This document shows, piece by piece, positions 17,145 through 26,051 of a stretch of DNA of 64,000 bases; within the stretch, counting starts at the first letter, position 1; the number at the start of each line of letters is the position of its first letter. Source of the DNA: Streptomyces sp. NBC_00557 (lineage in GTDB: Bacteria; Actinomycetota; Actinomycetes; Streptomycetales; Streptomycetaceae); the NCBI RefSeq assembly GCF_036345995.1, contig NZ_CP107796.1:8432001-8496000 (forward strand), given 5' to 3'. A model generated the notes under the pieces. That model worked only from the letters and a program-made list of their open reading frames with translations. It was not told the origin of the DNA and did no database searches. Both the position numbers and the translations under genes were made by a program.

Positions 17145-17927
17145 TCAGGAGTGGCGGCGTAGTTCGAGCTGGTAGCGGCCGGGTGTCTGACCGACGACCT
17201 CGGTGAAGGCGTCGATGAAGCTGGAGGGGTTGGACCAGCCGCACGCCAGCGCGGTCTCCGTCACCGACATTCCGTCGGTGAGGTGGGCCAGCGCGTGGTG
17301 GATGCGCAGGGTGGTGCGCCAGCGGTGGAAGCTCATGCCCAGCTCGGTCTGGAACAGGCGGCTCAGGGTGCGCTCGCCGGCCCCCACTCTGCGGCCCAGT
17401 TCGGCCAGGGTCGTGGATTGGGCAGGGTCCTCGTGCAGCAGCGCGGTGGCGGCGCGGAGCCGGTCGTCATTGGCTTCCGGCAGGTGGAGGGACTGCTCTG
17501 CGGCGTCGACCAGCTCGTCCACGATGACGGCGAGCAGCCGCCGGTGCGCACCGGGCCGTCGCTCCGGGCTGCCGGTGAGGGCGAGGAGCGTTTCACGCAG
17601 CAGCGGGCTGACTGCGAAGACGCTCGGGTGGTCCACGAGCTGTGCGCACAGGTCGAGCGGGACTTGGAGGACGCGTACGTCGGTCCGGCCGTAGAAGCGG
17701 TGGGAGTGCGCGAAGTGCGGGGGTGTCCAGGTAACCCGGTTGGCGGGCGCGACCCATGTTCCGCGCTCCGTGGCGGTGGCCAGCGCGCCGGCGGCGGCGT
17801 AGACGAGCTGCCCCTCGGCATGCGAGTGGGGGTCGAGCCGATAGCCGTGCGGCAGCCATGCGGCGCCCTGGAGTGGCGTCGCGTCCTGCTCGGACGATGT
17901 CGTTGCAGGTTGGCGGTCTTTCGGCAT
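17145..17927 (-). CDS. AraC-family regulator, probable pobA activator (PobR-like)
   Basis: 260 residues. The N-terminal cupin-like effector domain (HSHAEGQLVYAAAGALATAT, HFAHSHRFYG) is followed by two helix-turn-helix motifs at about 165-255 (TLAELGRRVGAGERTLSRLF; VTETALACGWSNPSSFIDAF) with the closing GQTPGRYQ. It is upstream of pobA in the same direction, whereas PobR genes are usually divergent. It probably senses 4-hydroxybenzoate or a related acid, inferred from the neighbour only. Confidence 0.88.
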   Translation of the reverse strand: MPKDRQPATTSSEQDATPLQGAAWLPHGYRLDPHSHAEGQLVYAAAGALATATERGTWVAPANRVTWTPPHFAHSHRFYGRTDVRVLQVPLDLCAQLVDHPSVFAVSPLLRETLLALTGSPERRPGAHRRLLAVIVDELVDAAEQSLHLPEANDDRLRAATALLHEDPAQSTTLAELGRRVGAGERTLSRLFQTELGMSFHRWRTTLRIHHALAHLTDGMSVTETALACGWSNPSSFIDAFTEVVGQTPGRYQLELRRHS

Positions 17928-18022
17928 CAGATGTCAGTTTACTGCTGGTCCCGCATGGGTGGTGAGCCGGACAGGGACGTCATGACCTTGATGACCAGAT
18001 CTTCGCGGACATCGCTGTCCCC

Positions 18023-18405
18023 ATGGCGCCCGACAAGATCCGCAGTGCCGTGATCGATCCGAGAACCTTCGCCCCCGAGATCAACAACAGGTCCCTGAAG
18101 CAACTGGCCCGCTCGGCCGCACTGGTGAGCATCGCCCACACCGCCTACCACCTCATGGCCCTCGAAGCCGCCCGCAGCATGCCGCTTGTCCTCCTGCCCT
18201 GCTGCCAGTGGCTCGACGCGCCCCTCGACGGACTGGGCGGCGGCCCGGAGGGCGAACGCCTCGCAAACGCCGTCCTTACCGTGTGTGCGAAGATCGCCGG
18301 CACCGACGCCCAGCTCATCCTCACCACTCCGCAGGCCCTCCCCGTCCGCCCGCAGGGCAAGCACGCAACCGAGCACGGCAGCACCAAGCCACCGGTTAGG
18401 GCGAA
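18023..18405 (+). pseudogene. Hypothetical protein fragment, 3' end lost
   Basis: From about ATG 18023 the frame has excellent codon bias and natural sequence (DKIRSAVIDPRTFAPEINN, LVSIAHTAYHLMALEAAR, LPLVLLPCCQWLDAP-like block, AQLILTTPQALPVRP). After about 18400 the codon bias disappears and the frame overlaps the 3' end of the PemK-like gene on the other strand, so the original C-terminus is gone. The family is not recognised. Confidence 0.5.
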
Positions 18406-18464
18406 GGCTGAGCCCGCTGAACGGGGTTATCCAAGACGGCTCCGATGCCGTAAGTGGGAAGCGC

Positions 18465-19406
18465 TCAGCGAACGCCGTGGCGGCGCTTCACCTGCTCCCA
18501 GACACCGGTGTCGCACGGCCCGGCGAGCCGCCGGAACGCCTCGTAGGGCAGTTCGCGCAGCGGGGCCGGCTCAAGCCAGCTGTCCCGTACGGCGGTCGGG
18601 TCCCAGGAGGCCACCGGCATCCGCACATAGTCGGGGCGGCCGCTCTTGTCGGCGCTGGTGACCTTGAGCACCTGGGCGTGATGGCGGAAGGTGCGCACCA
18701 CCAGACATGGCCTGTCCTTCGAGCCGGTGCCGTCGTCGAAAGGAAGCTCGGCGAACCAGACGTCGCCCGGCGCGGGAGGACGCCCGCGGAACATGCCGGG
18801 ATCCGGTGGCACCGACTCCGGGCCCTGGCGCGGCGTGGACGCGGGCCCACTTGGCTGACGTACGGATCCGAAACCCGCGCCCCCTCGTGGAGGGCGCACC
18901 GAACCCCATCCGGTGCCCCTGCGCGGCGGCGCCGCAGCGGGGCGTGGCAGGCCGCGGATCCAGGTGCCGAGGAGCAATCCTGTGACCAGCAGTGACACGC
19001 CGGCACCGGTCAGCGCGCAGGAAATGAGGTCGGCGCCGGTCGCCGCCGCGAGGAGCCCACCGCCCAGGCACTCGGCCACCACCAGGCATGCCTGGATGCG
19101 CACCGAGCTGCCCTTCCCCGCCCGCACCGGCGCGGGCCTCGCGGCCCCGGGCCTGACCGGTTCGGCGTGTTGCGGAGTACGAGCGCGGGCGCGGGCGTAG
19201 GCGATGAGCAGGGCGATCAGCAGGACGCCGAGCAGGTCCAGCACGTCAGAGAACCCGTAGCCGCCGTCGTCCTGGTAGCCCTTGTCGTAGCCAAGGACGA
19301 ACAGGGCCATCGCGGTCAGGCTGGTGAGGGGAAGCCATGCGACGAGCAGGGCGACAGCCAGGACGGCGTACGCCGCACTGCCGTGTCGCCCAATGGTCTC
19401 CCGCAC
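18465..19406 (-). CDS. Membrane protein with C-terminal PemK/MazF-like domain
   Basis: 313 residues from GTG 19406, chosen because GGGGGAGG lies 6 bases upstream. Four hydrophobic segments come first (LAVALLVAWLPLTSLTAMAL, LLGVLLIALLIAYA, then two more around ECLGGGLLAAATGADLI and SLLVTGLLLGTWI), then a Gly/Pro/Arg-rich linker. The last 110 residues are a PemK/MazF-type fold: PAPGDVWFAELPFDDG, SKDRPCLVVRTF, VLKVTSADKSGRPDYVRM. MazF/PemK proteins are normally soluble endoribonucleases paired with an antitoxin; here there is no antitoxin gene and the domain is tethered to the membrane. Whether it cuts RNA is unknown. Confidence 0.82.
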   Translation of the reverse strand: MRETIGRHGSAAYAVLAVALLVAWLPLTSLTAMALFVLGYDKGYQDDGGYGFSDVLDLLGVLLIALLIAYARARARTPQHAEPVRPGAARPAPVRAGKGSSVRIQACLVVAECLGGGLLAAATGADLISCALTGAGVSLLVTGLLLGTWIRGLPRPAAAPPRRGTGWGSVRPPRGGAGFGSVRQPSGPASTPRQGPESVPPDPGMFRGRPPAPGDVWFAELPFDDGTGSKDRPCLVVRTFRHHAQVLKVTSADKSGRPDYVRMPVASWDPTAVRDSWLEPAPLRELPYEAFRRLAGPCDTGVWEQVKRRHGVR

Positions 19407-19535
19407 AGATACCTCCCCCGCCCACCCGGCGCCGACAGTACTCCCCTGTCCTGCGGCCGGGGAAACCCGCGTACAGAATGGGGCAGTTGACCGGACGCGT
19501 GCGGCCCCTCGGCCCGCCGGCAACGACGACCCCAT

Positions 19536-19879
19536 CTACCTGCGCGTCCATGCCAGTCCTGAAGGACATGACTACGACGGACGGATCGCAACACTGTGGA
19601 GGCGACATGGCGCAGCTGGATCACGCCAATTACCTGCGGGGGCCACGAGTTCCACGAGGAAGTCGGTGCTTTGTTGTCAGACCCGGACGCTGGCCTTCCT
19701 GTTGCCCTGCGTCGAGTCACGATCTGTGCGTGACGTGTACATGCTTGGATTGGGAGCGCTGCAGGTAAGCACTCGTGAGTAGCTCGGGGCATCGCCGTGC
19801 CGAAGAGGGGGCGGAGTCACCCGGCACCCGTCGGATCACCACGAAGCTCGCCGAAGCGGCGCCAGTCTTGTTATGGACC
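19536..19879. other. Gene-free stretch
   Basis: About 340 bases between the PemK-like gene and an IS110 remnant. Open frames exist on both strands but none has a natural composition; no repeats or strong hairpins were noticed. Confidence 0.4.
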
Positions 19880-20410
19880 TCAACGGTCAGAAGGACCCAA
19901 GGCATCCGCTCCGAACTGCATTAGAGGGTGGTCCTCCAGCAGTTCCTCGATCCGTGTGGCGAGGAGTTTGCGCTGGTCGAGGACGGCTTGGAGCGAGTTG
20001 GCGAGGCTGGGAACGATCAGCGCGGCCGCGTCGGTGCCGGGCACCACGACGGTCTGCTCGTCCAAGGCCCGTGAAGATGTCCTCGACCAATCGCTCGGCT
20101 ATGTGCGGGGCCTTGGAACGCATCAGGCTGACCAGCCGTAGGCGTCCGGCCTTGCGGATCTCGGCCGGGGACCCGAACTGGTCCAGCAGCCTCAGGACGG
20201 CCGGGTGCTGGATTCGGGGGCCGAGGACTCGCTCCCGGTGCGGGTGGATCTGGGTGAGCAGGCCGCGCAGCCGGTTGCTGATGCGGGTGGCCTCGCCGGC
20301 CAGGTCGTCGTCGAAGCCCACGATCATTTCCAGCTCGGCGACTGTGCCGGCGAGTACGTGGTGGACGCCCAAAGCCTGAAGTCCTCGACAAACGTGTCCG
20401 AGATCAGCCC
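19880..20410 (-). pseudogene. IS110-family transposase, middle fragment
   Basis: The minus strand reads MIVGFDDDLAGEATRISNR, LRGLLTQIHPHRERVLGPR, LLDQFGSPAEIRKAGR and KAPHIAERLVEDIF, then after a frameshift near 20065 DEQTVVVPGTDAAALIVPSL. It is very close in order to the intact IS110 transposase at 44025-45251 but lacks both the N-terminal DEDD start and the C-terminal domain. Confidence 0.8.
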
Positions 20411-20590
20411 GGGCGTCGGACGCCGGCAAGAAGATCAAAGGACGCAAGCGGCACCTGATCCCCACAGCGATCCCGGGCGCTGATCCACTGGGCGATGGCT
20501 GGCAAAATGTCCAGCGAGCTGACCGGAGAAGTCCCACCAACCTGGCGAACCGAGACAGCCCACTCACACGGTGCCTCAGGGCGTGGTCCC

Positions 20591-23500
20591 TCAACGCGGG
20601 CCGCTGTTCGAAAGTGCGCTCTCACGCAACTCGCCGCCGGTGCCCACTGCCTCGCGTACCCGCGCGGCCACGTGTCCCAGTGTCGGCTTCTCGATGATGT
20701 CGTGCAGGTGGGACATGAAGGCCCTTTCGCCCGCCTCGGTCAGCAGTGTCCGGCCGACGCCGGCGAGCATGGACAGCAGCGCCAGGGAGTCCCCGCCCAG
20801 CTGGTGGAAGTCGGCCTGCTCGTCCAGCCGCTCTGCCGGGACTGCGAGTACCTCGGCCCACACCTGCGCTACCGACTGGACGACCGGGTCGGCGAGCGCG
20901 ATCGCGGAGGGTGCCGCGGGAGCCGATCCGGCCAGGGGGTCGGGCAGGGCGCCGGCGTCCACCTTGCCGCTGACCGTGTAGGGCAGTTCGGACACGGTGA
21001 GAACGGCGGACGGCACCATGTAGGGCGGCAGCAGAGCGGCCGCGTGGTCCCGTAGTTCCTCCGTGGAGACGACCGTGCGGGTGAGGACGTAGGCGTAGAG
21101 CGCCTTGCCCGACCCGCTGGGGGCGGTCCTGGCCACCACCACGGCCCGGTCCACCGCGTGATGGCGCTCCAGGGCGCGTGCCACCTCCGTCGGCTCCACC
21201 CGGTGTCCGCGCACCTTGACCTGGTCGTCGTTGCGGCCGAGACAGGTCAGCTCTCCCGAGGGCAGGAGCCTGGCCAGATCCCCGGTCCGGTACACCCTGG
21301 TGCCGTCCGCCAGGCGGACGAAACGCTGGGCGTCCAGATCGGGACGGCCCAGGTAGCCACGGGCCAGTTGCACGCCGCCCAGGTACATTTCGCCGACCTC
21401 TCCGGGGGCGACGAAGCGGTGCCGGTCGTCCAGCAGGTGCACCGTGGTGTTGTACCCAGGAAGTCCGATCGGCACGGCGGTACCGGCGCTGTCCGTCGCC
21501 GCGTCGAAGACATGCGCGGTGCATCCGACGGTCGCCTCGGTCGGTCCGTACTGGTTGATGATGCGGCAGCCGTCGCCGAACAGGCGCTGGGCCTTGGCAG
21601 CGACCTCGACGCGCAGTTGCTCGCCCGTGACGATCACCGCGGTGAAGCCCTCGGGGCGGACGTCGAGCTGGGTGATCAGATCGAGGTGGGAAGGGGTGAG
21701 ATTGAGCATGGTGGCGCCCGACCGCTCCAGCAGGTCGCGCAGGGCGAGATGGGTCATGGGGCCGGGGGCCGGGACGATCGAGCCGCCGGTGAGGGCGGGG
21801 CCGAAGACCGACGTCATCGAGACGTCGAAGGACAGCGAGGTCATCAGGGAGAGTCTGGAGTCCGGGCCGATGCCGAAGGTGTCCACGGCCCAGTGCAGGT
21901 AGTTGAGCAGGCTGCCGTGTTCGATCTGCACCCCCTTGGGCCGGCCTGTGGAACCGGAGGTGTAGATGACGTAGGCCAGATCGTCCGGGCGCGCCGGTAA
22001 GGCGGGGAACTCCGGCTGGTCCTGGACGGGTTGGGTGAGCTCGTCGAGGGGCAGCGGCGTACAGCCGGGAGGGAAGGCGGCCCGCCCGTCCTGCCCTGGC
22101 TGGACGAGGCAGTGGCCTACCCCGGCGTCGGCCAGCACGTCGGCGAGCCGGTGGTCCGGGTGCTGCGGGTCCAGGGGCAGGAAGGCCGCCCCGGTCCTGA
22201 CGACTCCCCAGATTCCGGCGATCGCCTCCGGCGTCCGGTCGCAGAGGACGCCGACCACCGAGCCCCGTCCGGCGCCGAGGCGGCTCAGCGCGTGGGCGAC
22301 GGCATCGGCTCGCCGGTCGAGTTCGCGGTAGGTGACCTCGCCCTCGGGGCCGCTGAGCGCCGGCGCGTCCGGGGCGCTCCGTGCCTGTGCGCGTATCAGC
22401 TCCGTCAGGCCGGTCGGCGCTACGGGGCGGGCGGTGAGGTTGCCCGGCCACGTCCGGTCCCGGGCGGGGGACAGCGCCTCCTCCACCGTGTCGAGCAACT
22501 CCTCGGCGCGCTCCGCGACTCCCGGCGCGTCCAGCCAGGTCACCGTCGCCTCGGTGTGGTCGCCGACGTCCATGAGGTCCACGGCCGGCGGGGTGCCGGG
22601 GCCGACTCCGCCCAGCGTGTACATCGCGGTCGCCTGGAAGCCGGCCGTGCTGAAGTCGGCCAGGTCGAAGGCGCCGAGGTGGGTGAGGAAGCCCAGGGCG
22701 CTGTAGCGGCCGGAACGGGACGCGGCGCGGGACACCGCCCGGGACAGCAGCCGCAGCAGCGGGAGCGGCGTCCGCAGCGTCCACGGCGCGGCGCGCATCG
22801 CCATCTCACCGTCCTGGGCGAGAGTGCTCAGTAGGCTGCGGTGCACCTCCTCCCAGCTCTCGCCGCTGTCCACGCTGAGCACCAGGGCCTGCGAGAGCCA
22901 CGCCGTGGAGCGCAGACCGGGGGAGTGCCGGCGCAGATCCACCGGGACGAAGAAGCTGCCCCGGCCGTCCGGTCCGTACGCGGCGGCGAGCGCTGCGGCG
23001 ACCTTCGCGGTGGCGGCCGGGTGCCTGCCCGAAACAGTCCTGGTCCGCCACATCGCCCTCCGCGCGCCGGGGGAGACCGGGCCGAGCGGCGAGGGCCAGG
23101 TGAGCGCGGCGGCGGCGGGCGGGATCGGAGGGAGTCCCTGCGGGCGTACGTCATGCATCAGTTCGAGACTGTTGAGCGGCGAGGGGGCGCCCTGCGGCTC
23201 CTCGCCGCGCAGGGCGCGGAAGACGTCGGCGCCCCACAGCGCCAGTCCCCGCGCGTCCGTCGCCGCGTGCCGTCCCCGCAGCACGAGGCACGTCGGGGCT
23301 CCGGGGAAGAGAAGGACCTCGAAGGTGTCCTGGGGGTCACCGGCCCATGAGTGCAGGGCGGGATGGTCCGGGCGCCGCCGGTCCAGCGGACCGCCCTCGA
23401 TCACATGCACGGACGGCGCGACCCCGGTGTCCACCCAGGCCTTGCCCCGGCGGACGATCCGTGTTCCGGGACAGGCGCGCGATGCGGCGGCCACGGCACG

Positions 23501-23623
23501 ACGGACGTCTCCCGCGTCCAGGGCGCCCGTGCCCTCGATCACGTACTGGACATCGTGCGGGGTGGGCAGGCCCAGATAGAGCCACTCGGCAGGGGTGACG
23601 GTGCGCCGGTAGGCGTGGCTCAT
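20591..23623 (-). CDS. Single-module non-ribosomal peptide synthetase (C-A-T)
   Basis: 1010 residues from the ATG at 23623, which has GAGGAAAG behind it. Order: condensation-like domain (about 1-400), adenylation domain (about 410-880), carrier domain (about 900-980). The condensation motif reads RHAATDA in place of HHxxxDG, so the first His and the Gly are replaced. The A domain is well conserved: YVIYTSGSTGRPKGV (A3), SFDVSMTSVFGP (A4, with the Asp that binds the amino group), NQYGPTEATVG (A5), YRTGDLARL (A7) and VSGKVD (A10 lysine). The carrier site is LGGDSLALL. There is no thioesterase, MbtH or second module nearby, so the product cannot be told. IS110 debris borders it on both sides. 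Confidence 0.92.
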   Translation of the reverse strand: MSHAYRRTVTPAEWLYLGLPTPHDVQYVIEGTGALDAGDVRRAVAAASRACPGTRIVRRGKAWVDTGVAPSVHVIEGGPLDRRRPDHPALHSWAGDPQDTFEVLLFPGAPTCLVLRGRHAATDARGLALWGADVFRALRGEEPQGAPSPLNSLELMHDVRPQGLPPIPPAAAALTWPSPLGPVSPGARRAMWRTRTVSGRHPAATAKVAAALAAAYGPDGRGSFFVPVDLRRHSPGLRSTAWLSQALVLSVDSGESWEEVHRSLLSTLAQDGEMAMRAAPWTLRTPLPLLRLLSRAVSRAASRSGRYSALGFLTHLGAFDLADFSTAGFQATAMYTLGGVGPGTPPAVDLMDVGDHTEATVTWLDAPGVAERAEELLDTVEEALSPARDRTWPGNLTARPVAPTGLTELIRAQARSAPDAPALSGPEGEVTYRELDRRADAVAHALSRLGAGRGSVVGVLCDRTPEAIAGIWGVVRTGAAFLPLDPQHPDHRLADVLADAGVGHCLVQPGQDGRAAFPPGCTPLPLDELTQPVQDQPEFPALPARPDDLAYVIYTSGSTGRPKGVQIEHGSLLNYLHWAVDTFGIGPDSRLSLMTSLSFDVSMTSVFGPALTGGSIVPAPGPMTHLALRDLLERSGATMLNLTPSHLDLITQLDVRPEGFTAVIVTGEQLRVEVAAKAQRLFGDGCRIINQYGPTEATVGCTAHVFDAATDSAGTAVPIGLPGYNTTVHLLDDRHRFVAPGEVGEMYLGGVQLARGYLGRPDLDAQRFVRLADGTRVYRTGDLARLLPSGELTCLGRNDDQVKVRGHRVEPTEVARALERHHAVDRAVVVARTAPSGSGKALYAYVLTRTVVSTEELRDHAAALLPPYMVPSAVLTVSELPYTVSGKVDAGALPDPLAGSAPAAPSAIALADPVVQSVAQVWAEVLAVPAERLDEQADFHQLGGDSLALLSMLAGVGRTLLTEAGERAFMSHLHDIIEKPTLGHVAARVREAVGTGGELRESALSNSGPR

Positions 23624-23900
23624 GGGGGCTTTCCTCATGGTGTCTCCAGGCGAATTCCGCATGCCGGAAGGGCAGGCTTCAGCATCATCCGTGCCGGATC
23701 GCTAGGGAAACGTTCAGCTTCCGTGGGCCCCGGTCAAGAAGACGGAGAGATTGGGTCAAGCCCGTGGAATACGTGGACATCTGACTACCCGTCACACACG
23801 CCTGTCCATGAAGGCTGCGGGTCCCCTTAGGCGTGACGTCAATAGTGTGGAGGGGGACGGCTGCGAGGTACCGGTGGGCTTGGTAGCCGCACCGCACGCC
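23624..23900. other. Upstream region of the NRPS gene
   Basis: No gene supported. It must contain the NRPS promoter. AT-rich words around 23690-23760 are compatible with a promoter, but I cannot place one. Confidence 0.35.
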
Positions 23901-23987
23901 TGCTTCCTGGTGCTGGAGATGTTCCTGCGGGGGCGGGGCCCGGCACCGTGGGCGGCCCGGGCGACGGCTCCGCTCGCCGCCACCCCG
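23901..23987 (+). pseudogene. DUF1304 membrane protein fragment
   Basis: CFLVLEMFLRGRGPAPWAAR then ATAPLAAT matches residues around ILVLEMFLWQRKPGRG and ARATAPLAAN of the intact DUF1304 gene at 52409-52771. Only about 29 codons remain. Confidence 0.55.
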
Positions 23988-24044
23988 GGGTCTGGCCGGT
24001 TACGCCCGTTACGGATCGATCCGAGCCCGGGGGCCGCTATGGGT

Positions 24045-24118
24045 TTCGTCAACCCGTGGGGGGCGGTTTGGGGGTCGTAGAAGGGGCCGTCGCGGAGCGC
24101 TGCTTTGACCCGCATCCA
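24045..24118 (-). pseudogene. IS110 transposase C-terminal tip
   Basis: The minus strand reads RVKAALRDGPFYDPQTAPHG, matching the extreme end of IS110 transposases (compare NVLFAILRDGTFYEPRTPRL at 44025-44090). Only this tip is present. Confidence 0.5.
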
Positions 24119-24169
24119 CCCGACGGACCGGCGCACCGCCCCGCATGTGAGACCGAGCCACGCACCAGC

Positions 24170-24368
24170 CCCGGGCCCATCAGCCCTGGACGCCGGCGAT
24201 GCGGCCGGCGCCTTCGCCCAGCTGCGCCTCGTCGAACTCGCCGCGCCCGCCGAGGCCCGCCGCCCCTCGGTGCGCGCCCTCACCGCCCGGATCGCCGAGC
24301 ACCGGCCGGGCCTTGCCGCCTACACCCACCGCGCCGGGGCGAAAACACCGCACCAGCAGGAGAGTTGA
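24170..24368 (+). pseudogene. Unidentified C-terminal fragment
   Basis: The frame (FAQLRLVELAAPAEARRPSV, TARIAEHRPGLAAYTHRAG) ends in TGA at 24366-24368 with strong third-position GC. It looks like an amphipathic helical C-terminus of a lost gene. No family is recognised. Confidence 0.3.
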
Positions 24369-24436
24369 GCAACCCCGCGGGACCGGGCCGCGCCCGCATG
24401 CCGTCCCGCCGCCGGGACATCGAATATGGGTGTGGC

Positions 24437-24490
24437 TCTCCTCGTGGGACACGTTGAACTGCCGGTTTGGTGATGGGGGATCTGTCCGAA
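24437..24490 (+). repeat. Degenerate repeat, copy A
   Basis: GCTCTCCTCGTGGGACACG, then TTGAACTGCCGGTTTGGTGA and the following G-run match 25337-25385 at roughly 70% (GCTCTCCTGCG..., TTGAGTTGCCGATTTGTTGA). The two copies bracket the VOC gene in direct orientation and may be ends of a lost insertion element. Confidence 0.4.
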
Positions 24491-24546
24491 TCTCTATTGC
24501 GTTCTCCGCCGCAGCAACCGCCGACCACGGCTTGTGGGTTCCGGCT

Positions 24547-25254
24547 TCACCGATGCAAGCGGAACTTGTTGCCGTCGGGGTCGGCCAGCAGCACCGAGCC
24601 GTCCTCGCCGTGGGCGGGGTCGAGACGCTTCGCTCCGAGGGAGAGCAGGCGCTCGACCTCCGCCTGCTGATCGCCGTCCGGTGCGAGGTCGAAGTGCAGG
24701 TCCTTGCCGGGGTCCGGCATCAACGGCGGACCGCCCCACGTGATCTTCGTACCGCCGTTCGGCGACTGGATGGCGGTCTCCTCGTCCTGGTCCCAGACCA
24801 GCGGCCAGCCCAGCGCCTCGCTCCAGAAGTAGCCCACGGCCTGCGAACCATCGCAGGCGAGCGCTCCGATGAAGCCACAGCCGGCGAGGAAATTGTTGCC
24901 CGGCTCGATGACGCAGAACTCGTTGCCCTCGGGGTCGGCGAGCACCACATGGGACGCGTCCGGTCCCTGGCCCACGTCGGTGTGCTGCGCGCCGAGGTCG
25001 AGTGCCCTGGCCACGGTCTCCTGCTGGTCCTCCAGGGAGGAGCTGGTCAGGTCGAAGTGCAGCCGGTTCTGGGCGACCTTCTGCGCCTGGGTGGGACGGA
25101 AGCCGAGGCGGTAGCCGGCGTCGTTCCCGGACATCAGGGCGACGCCGTCGTAGGAATCGTCGGCTCTCTCCAAGCCCAGGACTCCGGACCAGAAATGCGC
25201 TAGGCGCTCCGGCTGGTGTGCGTCGAAGGAGAGTGCGATGAGTCGGCTGGTCAT
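24547..25254 (-). CDS. VOC-family (glyoxalase/bleomycin-resistance fold) protein, two domains
   Basis: 235 residues from ATG 25254 with AGGAAG upstream. Two beta-alpha-beta-beta-beta modules are visible: first LSFDAHQPERLAHFWSGVL to VLADPEGNEFCVIEPG, second VGYFWSEALGWPLVWDQDE to VLLADPDGNKFRLHR. Each ends in the ADP(E/D)GN(E/K)F motif whose Glu often binds metal; the second module ends in RLHR and has lost the usual Glu. Such proteins bind or modify small molecules. The substrate is unknown. Confidence 0.85.
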   Translation of the reverse strand: MTSRLIALSFDAHQPERLAHFWSGVLGLERADDSYDGVALMSGNDAGYRLGFRPTQAQKVAQNRLHFDLTSSSLEDQQETVARALDLGAQHTDVGQGPDASHVVLADPEGNEFCVIEPGNNFLAGCGFIGALACDGSQAVGYFWSEALGWPLVWDQDEETAIQSPNGGTKITWGGPPLMPDPGKDLHFDLAPDGDQQAEVERLLSLGAKRLDPAHGEDGSVLLADPDGNKFRLHR

Positions 25255-25336
25255 TGCACCACGCTTCCTGTGTCCGTCGAGTGCCAGCTGTCGGCAGAGC
25301 GCCATGTCAGCGCCTCGAACGAGGATAGGCACAGCT

Positions 25337-25385
25337 CTCCTGCGTCGAAGTGTTGAGTTGCCGATTTGTTGATCGGGGCTGTTGT
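25337..25385 (+). repeat. Degenerate repeat, copy B
   Basis: See copy A at 24437-24490. This copy runs directly into a short open frame beginning at GTG 25382. Confidence 0.4.
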
Positions 25386-25576
25386 CGGATCGCTGTCCTC
25401 TTACGGTGACGTTGGAGGAAGCGGTGTCGAGGGTGTCGTTGATCGAGGAGTCGGAGGCGCGGGAGGCCGCAGCCCGGGCCGAGTGGAGGAACTCGAGGGC
25501 GTGTTGTGAAAGCGGAGATGGGGCTCACAGTGTCCACGAAATTCTTGGGCGGCTAGGGATGTTGATCACGTCATGA
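25382..25576 (+). pseudogene. Truncated coiled-coil N-terminus, possibly transposase-related
   Basis: From GTG 25382 the frame reads TLEEAVSRVSLIEESEAREA and AARAEWRNSR, a charged helix like the leader of transposase or MerR-type helpers, then loses character by about 25510. The repeat directly in front of it fits an insertion-element origin. Confidence 0.3.
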
Positions 25577-26031
25577 CTCAAGGACCAGCGCCTCGCCCAC
25601 TGTCCGACGAAGCCCTCTCCAATCTGCTTGGCAAGCAGCAGTTCGGCACGCTCGCCACTGTCAAGCGCAGTGGCCATCCGCACCTGACCACCATGCTGTA
25701 CAGCTGGGACTCCGAGGCCCGCATCGTGCGGTTCTCAACGACGGTCGACCGCATCAAGGTCGGGCACCTGCGACGCGATCCGCGTGCCTCACTGCATGTG
25801 CAGGGCGGCGACGTGTGGTCGTTCGCCGTTGCCGAAGGCGAGGCCGAGGTCTCGGAGACCACGAGGGTTCCTGGCGATGCGGTTGGTCGGGAACTGCTCG
25901 GAATGATCCCGCAGGCTGCGAAGCCGGAGAATGAAGTCGCGTTTCTGGAGCAGTTGGTTGCCGAGCGCCGAGTGGTCATTCGGTTGAAGGTGGACCGGCT
26001 GTACGGAACAGCACTCGACATCAACGGCTAG
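25573..26031 (+). CDS. PPOX-class F420-dependent oxidoreductase
   Basis: 152 residues from ATG 25573. It has the split beta-barrel of the pyridoxamine-phosphate-oxidase fold: FGTLATVKRSGHPHLTTMLY, IVRFSTTVDRIKVGHLRRD, ASLHVQGGDVWSFAVAEG. The K-x-x-x-L-R-R-D block is the usual cofactor-phosphate contact in actinobacterial F420-binding members. Substrate unknown. It stands alone between IS remnants. Confidence 0.85.
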   Translation: MTQGPAPRPLSDEALSNLLGKQQFGTLATVKRSGHPHLTTMLYSWDSEARIVRFSTTVDRIKVGHLRRDPRASLHVQGGDVWSFAVAEGEAEVSETTRVPGDAVGRELLGMIPQAAKPENEVAFLEQLVAERRVVIRLKVDRLYGTALDING

Positions 26032-26051
26032 GAGAATCGGGTCCGTGCTGG

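Noticed and set aside
15885..17162. Long plus-strand frame opposite pobA
   Set aside because: It is the antisense of pobA and its upstream region with unnatural composition; the pobA motifs decide the strand.
20622..22784. 720-codon open frame inside the NRPS gene on the same strand
   Set aside because: It is a GC-rich shadow of the NRPS frame (Arg/Pro/Gly-rich, no motifs).
23690..23890. Possible riboswitch or attenuator in front of the NRPS gene
   Set aside because: No conserved aptamer core or convincing hairpin series could be recognised by eye.
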